Below the pieces are notes generated by a model. The model saw only the letters and a program-made list of their open reading frames with translations. It was not told the DNA's origin and ran no database searches. Position numbers and translations under genes: made by a program. Shown here one piece after another: positions 1 to 8,945 of a stretch of DNA of 64,000 nucleotides (positions are counted from its first letter, which is position 1; each line of letters begins with the position of its first letter). The stretch is from Aved-18 sp964606665 (GTDB taxonomy: Bacteria; Cyanobacteriota; Vampirovibrionia; Obscuribacterales; Obscuribacteraceae), in assembly GCA_964606665.1 (NCBI GenBank), contig CAZSHS010000015.1:14067-78066 (forward strand), written 5' to 3'.

Positions 1-148
1 TGAGTATTACGAGTATCTATATCCAAGTCCCGCCTCGCATATCCTGCATATACAGCCAGCTTTGGTAAGTCACACAAAGTTTCGGCCACATCTAAATATA
101 GCGAGAAAGCGCTAAAGACTCAACGGAATTACTATTTAGTTTTGAATT

Positions 149-421
149 CTATTTGCCAGATTTTAACAGGTGGAGCTTCGCTGCCAAACGAGACTTTTTG
201 CGGTCTCCGGTGTTTTTGTGCAACACACCTTTGGCGATTGATTTGTCCACAATTTTGTAGAACGCGGCAAGGCTTGAATCAATGGCTTTTTGATCAGCCG
301 ATTTCATGGCGTCTTCTACGTGGTTCTGGAAAGTTCTCAACTGAGATTTATATGTGCGGTTGCGCAGGCGGTTGCGTTCAGCAACTTTGACTCTTTTAAT
401 AGCAGATTTGATATTGGGCAC
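149..421 (-). CDS. rpsT: 30S ribosomal protein S20
   Basis: Ninety residues, the usual length of bS20, which binds 16S rRNA early in assembly of the small subunit. The N-terminus carries the family pattern PNIKSAIKRVK followed by an Arg/Lys-rich helix. The middle (AxxKxxxDxSLAAFYKIVDKSIAKGVLHKN) and the end (RKKSRLAAKL) also match S20. The start is a GTG at 421; no strong Shine-Dalgarno sequence is seen just before it. It is transcribed alone, in the same direction as the charged hypothetical gene upstream, with a 117-base spacer. I see nothing unusual in the protein. Confidence 0.97.
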   Translation of the reverse strand: MPNIKSAIKRVKVAERNRLRNRTYKSQLRTFQNHVEDAMKSADQKAIDSSLAAFYKIVDKSIAKGVLHKNTGDRKKSRLAAKLHLLKSGK

Positions 422-538
422 GGATCTTAACTACGCCTCACCGGATATATACATGAAGGGAATAATTCTAACACACAGCCCCTTGGCGCTACTAAAAGAG
501 CCTGGCTGGTTAAAGAAGAGCTTAACAAATAGAATAAT

Positions 539-1057
539 CTAAGTCTGAGGAGCGCCCGAGGTTGTACCGGGATCATTGCCGCCAGAGCTAGGATCTTGGG
601 CATTATCAGGATCGCTTGTAAGCTGGATGATTTTGTTTTCTTCCTCACCGCCGCCGGCAGTGTAACTTAAAGCGGCCTTTGCAACTGTCTGATTTTTTGG
701 TCCGTGTTGCTGAACCAAAATTTGAACTGTTTGAGACATCACATTTTGCGCGTGCTTCTTCCAGTTGGCTGGCAATCTATTCATGCCTTCCTTGATTTTC
801 TTGCCGCTTTTAGCAATTGCCTGGACCGACTTTCCGTCTTTAGCAGCTTTGTCGAAAGCTTCGCTACTCTTGTCTTTGCTATCTCCAGCGTCTTTTTTGG
901 CGTCCTTGCCAGTATCTTTAGGCTTTGCAGCTTCCGCTTTTTTGCCACTATCCTTAGAAATATCTAGCAAGTTAAACCCGCCGCTACCGGACTCATCCGG
1001 TCGCTCCTGCCTTTTTGGCAATTTATCCATTGGGTCTTGATTGCTGTCGTTGTTCAT
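539..1057 (-). CDS. charged low-complexity hypothetical protein
   Basis: A 172-residue protein that I do not recognise. It has no signal peptide or membrane segment. Residues about 1-75 are very rich in Lys, Asp, Ser and Ala (repeated KKDAGDSKDK-like stretches) and are probably disordered. Residues about 75-125 are more ordered and amphipathic (KKIKEGMNRLPANWKKHAQNV). The last 40 residues are acidic and Gly/Pro/Ser-rich. It starts at an ATG and lies upstream of rpsT on the same strand. It is probably a real gene because the reading frame is long and its residue use is coherent, but no function can be assigned. Confidence 0.7.
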   Translation of the reverse strand: MNNDSNQDPMDKLPKRQERPDESGSGGFNLLDISKDSGKKAEAAKPKDTGKDAKKDAGDSKDKSSEAFDKAAKDGKSVQAIAKSGKKIKEGMNRLPANWKKHAQNVMSQTVQILVQQHGPKNQTVAKAALSYTAGGGEEENKIIQLTSDPDNAQDPSSGGNDPGTTSGAPQT

Positions 1058-1206
1058 CTTCTAAGGTCGGTCCTCAAGTAAGCGTAATTTACTCATAGTT
1101 ATACATATTATAGTAAGAAAAACCGGGAAATTCTAAAAACGCTGCAAATTTCCTGAATTTGAGCTTAATCCTGGCGCCCCAGATTGTCAATGCGTGAAAT
1201 CAGCCA

Positions 1207-2481
1207 TCAACGCACAGACCAATCAAATTGATATCTTATCTGCACCGAACTGGGCGAGCCTTTTGGCAGCGGATCCAGTGGTGATGCCTGACTAAGTGCC
1301 TGCAGTGCTAATTGGTCAATATTTTCTTTGCCACTACTCTCAACTATTTGTGGCTCAACAATGCGCCCGTCCTTTTTTATGGTAAATACTGCAACCACTC
1401 GCTGGGCATTAAAACCCTTAGGTGGCGCCCATTTCGCTTGAATGTCTCTTTTCATTTTTTTCATATAGGAGCCAAAATCAAGAGCTTGTCCTGAATCATT
1501 TGATTCTTCATCGTTATCTTCGTCGTCTTTTTCATTTTTGGAAAGAGCACTTTTAGCCGCCAATTGAGCTTGACGCTCTTCTACATAAACAGTGTCGGGG
1601 TTGTGCCCGATGCGAATATGCTCTGGAGTTGAGCTTTTTGTTGGCATTCCAAGAATTGCTTTTACTACAAGAGAATCATTTCTAGGATAAGCAAAAATCG
1701 CTTTTTCAGTGCCTGCATTCTGCTGTACATACTGAGTCATGGCAAAAAGATCGGTTTGTCCGCTACCAGCTTTGAGCGCTTCGGTGATGTTATCTACCAG
1801 GGCAGAACATTTTTTAGTTTGGGCGTGCTGAGCATCGCTGCCGGGGACAGTTGCAGCAAAAATAGTAGTGTTTGTCTCTTGAGCAATCTCATCATATATT
1901 TTGGACGATGGTAAAGAACCATCATCAAGACGTACAGCCGGACTTATATCCAGAAGACATACAATGTAGGGTGATTGAGTTCGTTTAGCAACATTTTTCA
2001 GAGTGTCACGCAAACTTATTGTATTTTCAAGACTTCCATTGGCAGATGGAGTGTCATAAAAGCAAAGAAAAATGTCATTCTTTCCTTTCACCGTTTTATA
2101 ACGAGTATTGAAATAAAGTAGTACAAGATCGCCTGGTAATGCGTGTTTTAAAAGCCATGGCTCGCCAAGGCATTTTTCTATATTGCTCTTGATTGTTTTA
2201 GTGCCCGAAACAGTTGCAACCTGCGCAGGCGCAAAACGACCAAATTGTGGGTTTACAAGAATTTCCTTTAACGCGACGCCACTATCGGTTGCAGATGTTA
2301 TAGAAGGAATGTCTTTATCAAAATATTTTTCGCACGAAACAATAAGTGCCCACTTTTCTCTGATGGCAGGCTTCTTTTCTTTAGCGGCAAGGGGTAGGGC
2401 GAGAGCTTCAACATTTTGAAAAACTACCAGTACTAAAACTATAAATTGAATAGAAAAAAGATTGAGCACTGATCTAAACAT
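1207..2481 (-). CDS. caspase-like (degenerate C14) domain fused to TonB C-terminal domain
   Basis: A 424-residue predicted secreted or membrane-anchored protein. Residues 1-30 form a hydrophobic signal or anchor segment. Residues about 42-260 follow the caspase-like C14 layout: WALIVSCEKY opening strand, GDLVLLYF where the GHG histidine strand should be, and IVCLLDIS where the DxC cysteine strand should be. The His site reads FNTRYK (125-129) and the Cys site reads DISPA (178-182), so both catalytic residues appear lost. After an acidic linker (about 310-335), residues 339-424 look like a TonB C-terminal domain (IQAKWAPPKG, FTIKKDGRI, SGKENIDQLAL). The likely role is binding or scaffolding in the envelope rather than proteolysis. 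The family assignment comes from motif reading only. Confidence 0.72.
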   Translation of the reverse strand: MFRSVLNLFSIQFIVLVLVVFQNVEALALPLAAKEKKPAIREKWALIVSCEKYFDKDIPSITSATDSGVALKEILVNPQFGRFAPAQVATVSGTKTIKSNIEKCLGEPWLLKHALPGDLVLLYFNTRYKTVKGKNDIFLCFYDTPSANGSLENTISLRDTLKNVAKRTQSPYIVCLLDISPAVRLDDGSLPSSKIYDEIAQETNTTIFAATVPGSDAQHAQTKKCSALVDNITEALKAGSGQTDLFAMTQYVQQNAGTEKAIFAYPRNDSLVVKAILGMPTKSSTPEHIRIGHNPDTVYVEERQAQLAAKSALSKNEKDDEDNDEESNDSGQALDFGSYMKKMKRDIQAKWAPPKGFNAQRVVAVFTIKKDGRIVEPQIVESSGKENIDQLALQALSQASPLDPLPKGSPSSVQIRYQFDWSVR

Positions 2482-2907
2482 TATTGATTCTCTAATGATT
2501 GAAAAATTTATAGGTAGCTAGCACCGAGTCGTAACTTTAACACATCAATTTTTTGTCCCTGCAAAAGCAAGTCCTAAGGAAACCAAGATTGTATGCGACA
2601 TTCAAATTGCATATACAATCAGTTAAGTTTGGCTGTAGACGATACATAAATCCGGTCTCGACTTTATATGAATATCTCGAAACGCAACAAATTCACAAGC
2701 CTAAATGCGATTGTTATATCCTGAAAACTAAATCGAAAAAGTTGTCCGTTTTTTGAGCAAGCAGTCGGGATTAAATAATCTACAGGTGTTCATAACCTGT
2801 CGAAAAGAACTCTTCAATCAGAGCATATTTATCCCTCATACATAAAGACATGTCATTCGAATCCATGTCATATTCAGTACTTACAGAATCGCCATAGGGA
2901 GCACGGG
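2482..2907. other. intergenic region with divergent promoters presumed
   Basis: A 426-base spacer between divergent genes. No convincing coding frame is seen: the only sizeable frame (2553-2756 +) starts at TTG without a ribosome binding site and resembles no family. The sequence is A/T-rich. A direct repeat ATGTCAT occurs twice near 2850-2870, 15 bases apart, upstream of rsmI. Promoters for both flanking genes probably lie here, but I cannot place them. Confidence 0.5.
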
Positions 2908-3780
2908 TTGTCAGCAAGACTGTTCATAATATCTACTCCAATAGGAAATCTAAAAGATATATCCCCTCGCGCCAAAGAGGCCCTTGCAAACGCAAATGTG
3001 GTTCTGGCTGAGGATACACGCGTTTCGCTCAAGCTGCTCAATCATCTAGATCTGAAGAAGAAGCTCATTAGCTGTCATAAATTCAACGAAAAATCGCGTC
3101 TAGATTTACTTGCATCACTATTTGAAGACAAGCAAGACGCAGCTCTAATCAGCGATGCCGGCACCCCCTGCTTGTGCGATCCTGGTCAGTTAGTGATTCA
3201 AACGGCAATAGAATTGGGCTTCGAGATTGTGCCTATTCCAGGTCCCACAGCCATAATTCAAGCCCTGATAGGCAGTGGACTTGATTCAAGTCGTTTTAGC
3301 TTTGAAGGCTTCTTGCCCGATAAGAAGAAAGATATAAAATTGCTAGCTCAATCATTAGTGCACGAAAAGCGGACAATGGTCTTTTTCGTCTCCCCTCATG
3401 GTCTGCTTGATAAATTGTTGATTCTGGCTGAAATTTTTAAATCTAGACCAGCCTGCGTTGCGCGCGAACTAACTAAATTACACGAAGAATTCATTCGAGC
3501 AAGCTTGATTGAAATTCACGACTTCTTAAATAAAGACGAGAATCAAGCTAAGTTGAAAGGCGAATTCACACTTGTAATTGAGGGCAATAAAGAATCAGAG
3601 CCGGAAGTCGAAATCGACCAAGAGCAGCTCAGACAATATATACAAGCAGCTTTAGCAAACGAGCAATCGGTCAAAGACATTTCAACATCATGTCAGGCGC
3701 GATTTGGTATGCGCAAGTCTGAAGCGTATAAATTGACGCTGGAAATCATGCAGACCTCTTTAGGCAAAAATAACTTATAA
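2908..3780 (+). CDS. rsmI: 16S rRNA (cytidine(1402)-2'-O)-methyltransferase RsmI
   Basis: This SAM-dependent enzyme methylates the ribose of C1402 in 16S rRNA, near the decoding centre. At 290 residues it has the normal family length. Visible motifs are LFIISTPIGNLKDIS at the N-terminus, AEDTRVSLKLLNH, ISDAGTPCLCDPG and VPIPGPTAIIQAL, all typical of the tetrapyrrole methylase fold branch that contains RsmI. The chosen start is a TTG at 2908, with the purine-rich stretch AGGGAGCACGGG directly upstream; the protein then begins exactly at the conserved strand. It probably heads an operon with the PilZ and uppP genes, which follow after 9 and 0 bases. Confidence 0.96.
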   Translation: MSARLFIISTPIGNLKDISPRAKEALANANVVLAEDTRVSLKLLNHLDLKKKLISCHKFNEKSRLDLLASLFEDKQDAALISDAGTPCLCDPGQLVIQTAIELGFEIVPIPGPTAIIQALIGSGLDSSRFSFEGFLPDKKKDIKLLAQSLVHEKRTMVFFVSPHGLLDKLLILAEIFKSRPACVARELTKLHEEFIRASLIEIHDFLNKDENQAKLKGEFTLVIEGNKESEPEVEIDQEQLRQYIQAALANEQSVKDISTSCQARFGMRKSEAYKLTLEIMQTSLGKNNL

Positions 3781-3789
3781 TCTAAGTCT

Positions 3790-4650
3790 ATGCTCGAAGC
3801 AAACAGTACTTACAAAATAAAATTCGAAGTTGCTCCAGGAGAATTCGACTTTGGTCGTGCCACCATTGTGTCTAAAACTGTTAGTCAAGTTTATCTTCAA
3901 ATAAAATCTGGACAAAGCTCAAATAAAATTTTACCGGCTGGCACCAAAATATGGTTTGTGCAAGAGACCGGCATATCTGGCTTTGCTGGCTTGTGGGCGT
4001 CGAATGTAATTGCTAGTCAATTAGCTCAAGGCAAAAAAGTGCTTGTTTGTAGCCTGCCCAAGCTAAAGCCGCTTAAGCAAAGACGCAAAGTCAATCGAGT
4101 AGAAGTGAAAGTGCCAGTAACGCTCACCGCGGATGATGCTAATGTTAAACCTCGCACGTTTCAAACAGTCGATATTTGCCGCTCTGGCTCTAAGCTAGAA
4201 ACTAAGCTGATTCAAAATCTTGGAATCGAGCCTGGTCAACTGGTAAAAGGCGAATTTCAGTTGCCCGATGACACACTTAAAATTAAAGCTCAAGTAATTA
4301 GAGTCGAATCTAATTGGCTAGCAAACAAGTCTATGGTGGCATTACAGTTTATAGCTTTAAGCAAAGAGTCTTCCGACAAACTAGACAAGTTTCTGGTCAA
4401 ATTAGGTGGCCAACCGGGCACCAATAAAAACAAGCTTAACCAAGAGCCTCAAGCACTGCCAAAGAGTGGTCTTAATTCCTGGTCGGCTCAAATAAAAGAG
4501 AAGAAAAATCTTTTGGGCGCGACCAAATCACGCACCACTTTGGCTGATGCCACAAAACCTCTTACTAAAGCTCAAAGCGTCAAAGCGCCAGTTAAAACAC
4601 AAGCACAAGCTCAGGCAAAGAAAACCGTTACTAAAAAGAGATCAAAATAA
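3790..4650 (+). CDS. PilZ-domain protein, putative c-di-GMP receptor
   Basis: A 286-residue cytoplasmic protein. Residues about 5-90 resemble a YcgR-like N-terminal beta domain. Residues about 96-210 look like PilZ, with the RxxxR motif at 99-103 (RRKVNR region) and a DxxxxG motif at 128-133. The second motif reads DICRSG, with Cys where Ser or Ala is usual. Residues after about 215 are a Lys/Gln/Ala-rich, probably disordered tail. If it binds c-di-GMP, it would link that messenger to envelope or motility functions. It sits in a tight cluster after rsmI and abuts uppP. The assignment rests on motif recognition. Confidence 0.8.
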   Translation: MLEANSTYKIKFEVAPGEFDFGRATIVSKTVSQVYLQIKSGQSSNKILPAGTKIWFVQETGISGFAGLWASNVIASQLAQGKKVLVCSLPKLKPLKQRRKVNRVEVKVPVTLTADDANVKPRTFQTVDICRSGSKLETKLIQNLGIEPGQLVKGEFQLPDDTLKIKAQVIRVESNWLANKSMVALQFIALSKESSDKLDKFLVKLGGQPGTNKNKLNQEPQALPKSGLNSWSAQIKEKKNLLGATKSRTTLADATKPLTKAQSVKAPVKTQAQAQAKKTVTKKRSK

Positions 4651-5493
4651 TTGTCAGATTTATCTTTGTTTCAATCCGTAGTTTTAGGAATAGTCCAGGG
4701 ACTGACTGAATTTTTACCAATCTCATCAAGCGCCCATATGCGAGTAGTACCTGCAGCCCTGGGCTGGCCCGATCCTGGCGTTGCCTTTTCTGCATCAATT
4801 CAGTTAGGTTCAGTTTTAGCTGTGTTAGTCTATTTTCTCAACGACTTGCGTACGATGATTAGTGGCGCATTTGGTGCTATCAAACGCAAAGATTTTAAAG
4901 ACCATAATTTTTTATTGCTTGTGGGAATCATAGTTGGTACCGTACCAATCTGCGTTCTGGGACTGCTTTTAAAGCCTATTCTTGAGTCTGACTCAAGCCC
5001 TCTACGCTCGCTGCACACCGTTGGTATAGTGTCTATTGTGATGGGAATTTTGCTTATGGTGGCAGAAATTGTAGGCAAAAAAATGTCGCGTCTCAATTTG
5101 AGTGACCTTGGAATTAAACACGGTTTGTTCGTAGGACTAGGACAGGCTCTTGCCCTTATTCCGGGAGCATCGCGCAGTGGGTCCACTTTGACAGTAGCAC
5201 TTTTGCTTGGACTGAAGCGCGAAGACGCTGCTCGTTTTAGTTTTTTACTTGGTATTCCAGCCATTTTGCTAAGTGGATTGCTCGAACTAAAAGATCTGAT
5301 TGCCGCAAAACATGCCGGTCTGCAAATAGGCATGACCGAAATGGCAGGCGGACTCATAAGCTCAACTGTAGTAAGTTTTCTAGCCATTTACTGGCTAATC
5401 AAATTTTTGCAAAAACATTCGACTATTTGTTTTGTGGTGTACAGAATGCTCTTTGGAGCTTACGCACTGTATTTAGCTTCAACGGTCAAATAA
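4651..5493 (+). CDS. uppP: undecaprenyl-diphosphatase UppP (BacA)
   Basis: This integral membrane phosphatase recycles undecaprenyl pyrophosphate to the monophosphate carrier for peptidoglycan and polysaccharide synthesis. It has 280 residues and several hydrophobic helices. The two catalytic signatures are present: QGLTEFLPISSSAH (about 16-29) and PGASRSGST (about 172-180). Ala replaces the usual Gly in SSSAH. The start is a TTG immediately after the stop codon of the PilZ gene, indicating translational coupling. Its 3' end overlaps the convergent kinase gene by 15 bases. Confidence 0.96.
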   Translation: MSDLSLFQSVVLGIVQGLTEFLPISSSAHMRVVPAALGWPDPGVAFSASIQLGSVLAVLVYFLNDLRTMISGAFGAIKRKDFKDHNFLLLVGIIVGTVPICVLGLLLKPILESDSSPLRSLHTVGIVSIVMGILLMVAEIVGKKMSRLNLSDLGIKHGLFVGLGQALALIPGASRSGSTLTVALLLGLKREDAARFSFLLGIPAILLSGLLELKDLIAAKHAGLQIGMTEMAGGLISSTVVSFLAIYWLIKFLQKHSTICFVVYRMLFGAYALYLASTVK

Positions 5494-6610
5494 GCCTTGT
5501 GAATCGGTCAACATCGATTCGTCATTAACAGGTAAATACTGTTTTTTTGACGACGCTGGTTTCATTTGTTGAATGTGAAAAGCGCCTTGACTGACTGCTC
5601 CAGAATTATTTTGTTGTTTGGTTTGATTACCTATTTTGAAAAGCATTTTCTCCTGCTCAGCCTGTGCACGCATTTGTCTGTAATTAGCGGCTTCTTGCTC
5701 AACCATTTCATGATCACTTTGCACTTTGACAAACACCAGAGACGATACCACCAAAAATCCGATGGCTGCTGCTGCAATCATCCAGATTTTACTTTTCGAA
5801 GGTTTAGCTTTAGGCTGAATTTTTGAGCGCAAGAAAATAAGTTCTTCTTTCNNNNNNNNNNTGGGTAGCGCGTTGCACTATGCGATCTAAAGTGTCGAGC
5901 ACTTCAGAATTAAGTTTCTTTGGATTAGAAACTGTCAAAGCAAGCGAATCTTTGCCTGTCAATAGAAAATACATTGTGCAACCAAGTGCATACACATCTG
6001 AGCGAGGGTCAGCAGCACCCCAATATTGCTCAGGGGGAGAATAGCCTTGCGAGACTACATGGGTGTTGTCTTCGCTTTCTTCAAATGGTCTTGCAATACC
6101 AAAATCTACTAATTTTACTTGATTACGCTCGTCGATCATTATGTTGCTTGGCTTTAAATCGCGATAAATAACGGGAGGGTCGTGAGTGTGCAAATAATGC
6201 AGCACCTCGCAAACTTGTATTGACCAATCGATTACTTCTTCATTTGAAAAAGGCTCGCCTCTTTCCATCAACATTTCGTGCAGGTTTTTACCTCGCACAT
6301 ATTCCATTATTAGATAGGACTTTCCTTCTTCCTGGAAAAAGTCGAGAATGGCCACAATGTTTGGATGGCTGAGTGCCGATAATACTTGAGCTTCACGAAA
6401 GAAAAATTGAATCGCCCGCTCGCGATCTTCTTGTCTGAAAAAATCGTCTCGCAATTGTTTGACCACGCAAGATCGCTTGCTATCACCTAGATTTGGAAGA
6501 TTCAAATCGTTGGATAAATAGACAGTACCCATCCCACCCTGGCCCAGTCGTTCAACGACTTGCCAGCGCCTATTTAGCACACATGGAAGACCTAGTCCTG
6601 GATCAGACAT
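5479..6610 (-). CDS. membrane Ser/Thr protein kinase (PknB-type), interrupted by assembly gap
   Basis: The kinase domain occupies residues 15 to about 265, with glycine loop GQGGMGTVY, ATP-binding Lys51 (VVKQL), catalytic YRDLKPSN (Asp151), DFG at 169 and SPPEQY activation segment. After the N-run the frame resumes as KEELIFLRSK, which is the normal end of a kinase domain. A basic stretch, one membrane helix (IWMIAAAAIGFLVVSSLVF) and a Gln-rich extracytoplasmic tail ending near 5479 follow. I therefore read one gene rather than a kinase plus a separate 117-residue protein. The known bases keep the frame only if the true gap is a multiple of three, and 10 is not. Comparison with the kinase at 18099 suggests about 27 missing bases. 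Confidence 0.85.
5852..5861. other. assembly gap (10 N)
   Basis: Ten undetermined bases inside the kinase gene, most likely a scaffolding placeholder. The flanking codons (CAN on the 5' side, NNG on the 3' side of the minus-strand gene) show that the real insert must be divisible by three. Confidence 0.99.
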
Positions 6611-6713
6611 GGAAAAATTCGACTTTCAATTTATGCGGGGGAACTTTAGTAAGACCACTTAAGTATAACAATTTATAATCTCTTGACAAGCCCTTAAGAT
6701 TAAAAATCGGACT

Positions 6714-7544
6714 CTAATTTCCAGCAGGCAAAAGCTCGTATTTGCTACATAGTTGGCTGTAAAGTCTAATGGCATTTAGATGGGAATTTTGGAAGTCAAA
6801 GTTCAATTCGTTTTTGTAGTAGCGCAAAAGCCTTGCTTGATCTAGCTTTCCGTCAAATCTCAAAGATGCTTCACCAAGCACCTCGGGCATTAAATCGCCC
6901 AATCCAAGCTCTTTTGCCCTGCAAAAAATCTGGCCAAGATTAGCAATGTCTGAAGAATTAGTTTGTGCAAGCCCTTTTTTATAGACCCAAACACCAAACA
7001 CAGCCGGTAATTTGGTCAAATTAAACCACCAGGAGGCAAGGTCCATTTTTATAGCTCTTTTCAATGCCCATTCATCTTCAACAAGCAAAGCCCGATCGCC
7101 TATTACAAGCGCAGCATCGGTATTAATGTCAAAACAATCAGGCTCGTCACATTCGACTAGATTTGGCTTTACACCGTACTCTTCAAGCAAAAGTACACGC
7201 ATCATATTTATAGAAGTAGCGGACGACTTAGGTACCTGAACGGTTTTGCCACCAAGTTCGCCAAGCGGTACTTTGGAATAAAGCTCCACACTACCTACTG
7301 GTGAAAAACTAGATATCGAAACAGTCTTAAATAACTCAAGTCGCTCTTTTTGTTCAAGATAATAAAATAGACTAACCGAAGCTGCATCAAGCTGGTTACT
7401 CGCCATCAGCTTATTGAGTTGTTGCGGGTTGCCCAAAACTATCTCAGCATCTAAATCTAGTGAAACTCGACCAGTTGTTATGGGCAAGAGCACTGGCAGG
7501 CAATTTGCAAAATCTATAAAACCGATTTTCGATATTTTTTCCAA
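6714..7544 (-). CDS. mqnA: MqnA-like chorismate dehydratase (futalosine menaquinone pathway)
   Basis: The protein resembles MqnA/MqnD periplasmic-binding-fold enzymes. MqnA converts chorismate to 3-[(1-carboxyvinyl)oxy]benzoate, the first step of the futalosine route to menaquinone. Recognisable segments are KIGFIDFANCLPV near the N-terminus, SVSLFYYLEQ, VPKSSATSINMMRVLL and DAALVIGDRALL. The open frame extends upstream to 7778, but that would overlap the divergent gene at 7632. The TTG at 7544 (protein EKISKIGF) gives 276 residues, the normal size, and leaves an 88-base divergent promoter region. No other menaquinone gene is nearby. MqnD remains a less likely alternative. Confidence 0.85.
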   Translation of the reverse strand: MEKISKIGFIDFANCLPVLLPITTGRVSLDLDAEIVLGNPQQLNKLMASNQLDAASVSLFYYLEQKERLELFKTVSISSFSPVGSVELYSKVPLGELGGKTVQVPKSSATSINMMRVLLLEEYGVKPNLVECDEPDCFDINTDAALVIGDRALLVEDEWALKRAIKMDLASWWFNLTKLPAVFGVWVYKKGLAQTNSSDIANLGQIFCRAKELGLGDLMPEVLGEASLRFDGKLDQARLLRYYKNELNFDFQNSHLNAIRLYSQLCSKYELLPAGN

Positions 7545-7631
7545 TGCCCGGACCCCATTTGCAAGTAACCGCAAAAGCCAATTCCTGTTACTATATATGC
7601 TTTTCCATACTTCCAGGAATTTGTAAACAAT

Positions 7632-8945
7632 ATGATTCGAATGATAGACCTGATCCTGGCTAAACGCCACGGCAAAGAACACTCTCAAGACGAAATCAAA
7701 TTTCTCATTGACGGTATCATGGATAATACCATTCCCGATTATCAATTGAGCTCCTGGTTGATGTCGGTTTGCTGGCAAGGATTGACTAACAAAGAAACTT
7801 CCTGGCTCACAGACTTTATGAGCAAATCCGGCGAGACGCTAGACTTAAGCGAGATTGCAGAACTTGTAGGAGACAAACATAGTACAGGTGGTGTAGGCGA
7901 CAAGACTACTCTTGTATTTGTGCCGCTCATGCAAGCAGCTGGAATTCCAATGGCGAAATTATCCGGTCGAGGACTTGGTCATACTGGCGGGACTATAGAC
8001 AAGCTCGAAGCTATTCCTGGTTTTAACACACAATTGACCAAAGAAGAATTCATTGCCCAAATAAAAAGAATCGGCATGGCAATTGCTGGACAGACTAAAG
8101 AATTAGCACCAGCGGACGGTAAGATATACGCTCTGAGGGACGTTACAGGTACGGTGGAATCCATTCCACTTATTGCATCTTCTGTAATGTCAAAGAAACT
8201 AGCTGCTGGAGCCAATTTGATCATATTAGATGTTAAGTGTGGCAAAGCTGCCTTCATGGACACACTGGACAAAGCTGAAAATCTATCGCGTCAGATGGTC
8301 GAAATCGGTAAAGCACTTAAGAAAGTAGTGATTGCTACAGTGACAGATATGGAGCAGCCTCTTGGACTTGCTATTGGTCACACCACAGAATGTATTGAAG
8401 CATTCGAAACCTTAAAAGGCAGAGGTCCAGAAGATTTGCGCGAGCTGTGCATGGAGCTTGGCGCGGTGGCACTAGTCAAAGCCAAAAAAGCAGAGAACAA
8501 AGAAAAAGCGACTCGTATGTTGAGTGATTTTTTAGACAATGGTATCGCGCTTGAGAAGTGCAGAGAACTAATTTCGGCTCAAGGCGGCAATGCCAAAGTA
8601 GTAGACGACTATGCTTTAATGCCCCAAGCAAAACACAAGTTCGCACTTTATTCGCCGCACGACAAAGCAGTATGGATCTCGCATCTGGACGGCAAAACCA
8701 TTGCAGAGGGGTGCAAAATGATGGGAGCTGGACGATCCAAAAAAGAAGATAAAATCAATCTTGGAGTTGGAGTAATTCTGAAAGGCAAAATTGGTACCAA
8801 AATAGAAAAAGGCGAGCCTGTTGCCGAAATATGGGCAGACAGCCGCGAGCAGTTCGAACAAGTACAAGAAAAAATCTTATCGGCTTTTAGCTTTGAAGAT
8901 GACGAAGTGGAAACGCCTAATCTTATTAAGGCTACAATTTCGTAA
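7632..8945 (+). CDS. pyrimidine-nucleoside/thymidine phosphorylase
   Basis: This enzyme cleaves thymidine or uridine with phosphate to give the base and (deoxy)ribose-1-phosphate, feeding nucleoside salvage. It has 437 residues, typical of the family. Motifs are the phosphate-binding KHSTGGVGDK, the family signature SGRGLGHTGGTIDKLE, and IPLIASSVMSKKLAAG. A C-terminal alpha/beta domain includes the GRxKKEDxINxxVG pattern. Sequence alone does not separate DeoA from Pdp, so no symbol is given. The ATG at 7632 is preferred; the next ATG at 7641 is also possible. lipM follows immediately. Confidence 0.93.
   Translation: MIRMIDLILAKRHGKEHSQDEIKFLIDGIMDNTIPDYQLSSWLMSVCWQGLTNKETSWLTDFMSKSGETLDLSEIAELVGDKHSTGGVGDKTTLVFVPLMQAAGIPMAKLSGRGLGHTGGTIDKLEAIPGFNTQLTKEEFIAQIKRIGMAIAGQTKELAPADGKIYALRDVTGTVESIPLIASSVMSKKLAAGANLIILDVKCGKAAFMDTLDKAENLSRQMVEIGKALKKVVIATVTDMEQPLGLAIGHTTECIEAFETLKGRGPEDLRELCMELGAVALVKAKKAENKEKATRMLSDFLDNGIALEKCRELISAQGGNAKVVDDYALMPQAKHKFALYSPHDKAVWISHLDGKTIAEGCKMMGAGRSKKEDKINLGVGVILKGKIGTKIEKGEPVAEIWADSREQFEQVQEKILSAFSFEDDEVETPNLIKATIS

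Noticed and set aside
2553..2756. 67-residue plus-strand frame
   Set aside because: TTG start without a ribosome binding site, no family resemblance, and it lies in a divergent promoter region.
2850..2871. PhoB-type box upstream of rsmI
   Set aside because: Two ATGTCAT units are present but 15 bases apart, which is not the 11-base PhoB spacing; such hexamers are expected by chance in a window of this size.
7545..7778. Long N-terminal extension of MqnA
   Set aside because: It would overlap the divergent phosphorylase gene by about 147 bases and has no family similarity; the TTG at 7544 fits the conserved start.
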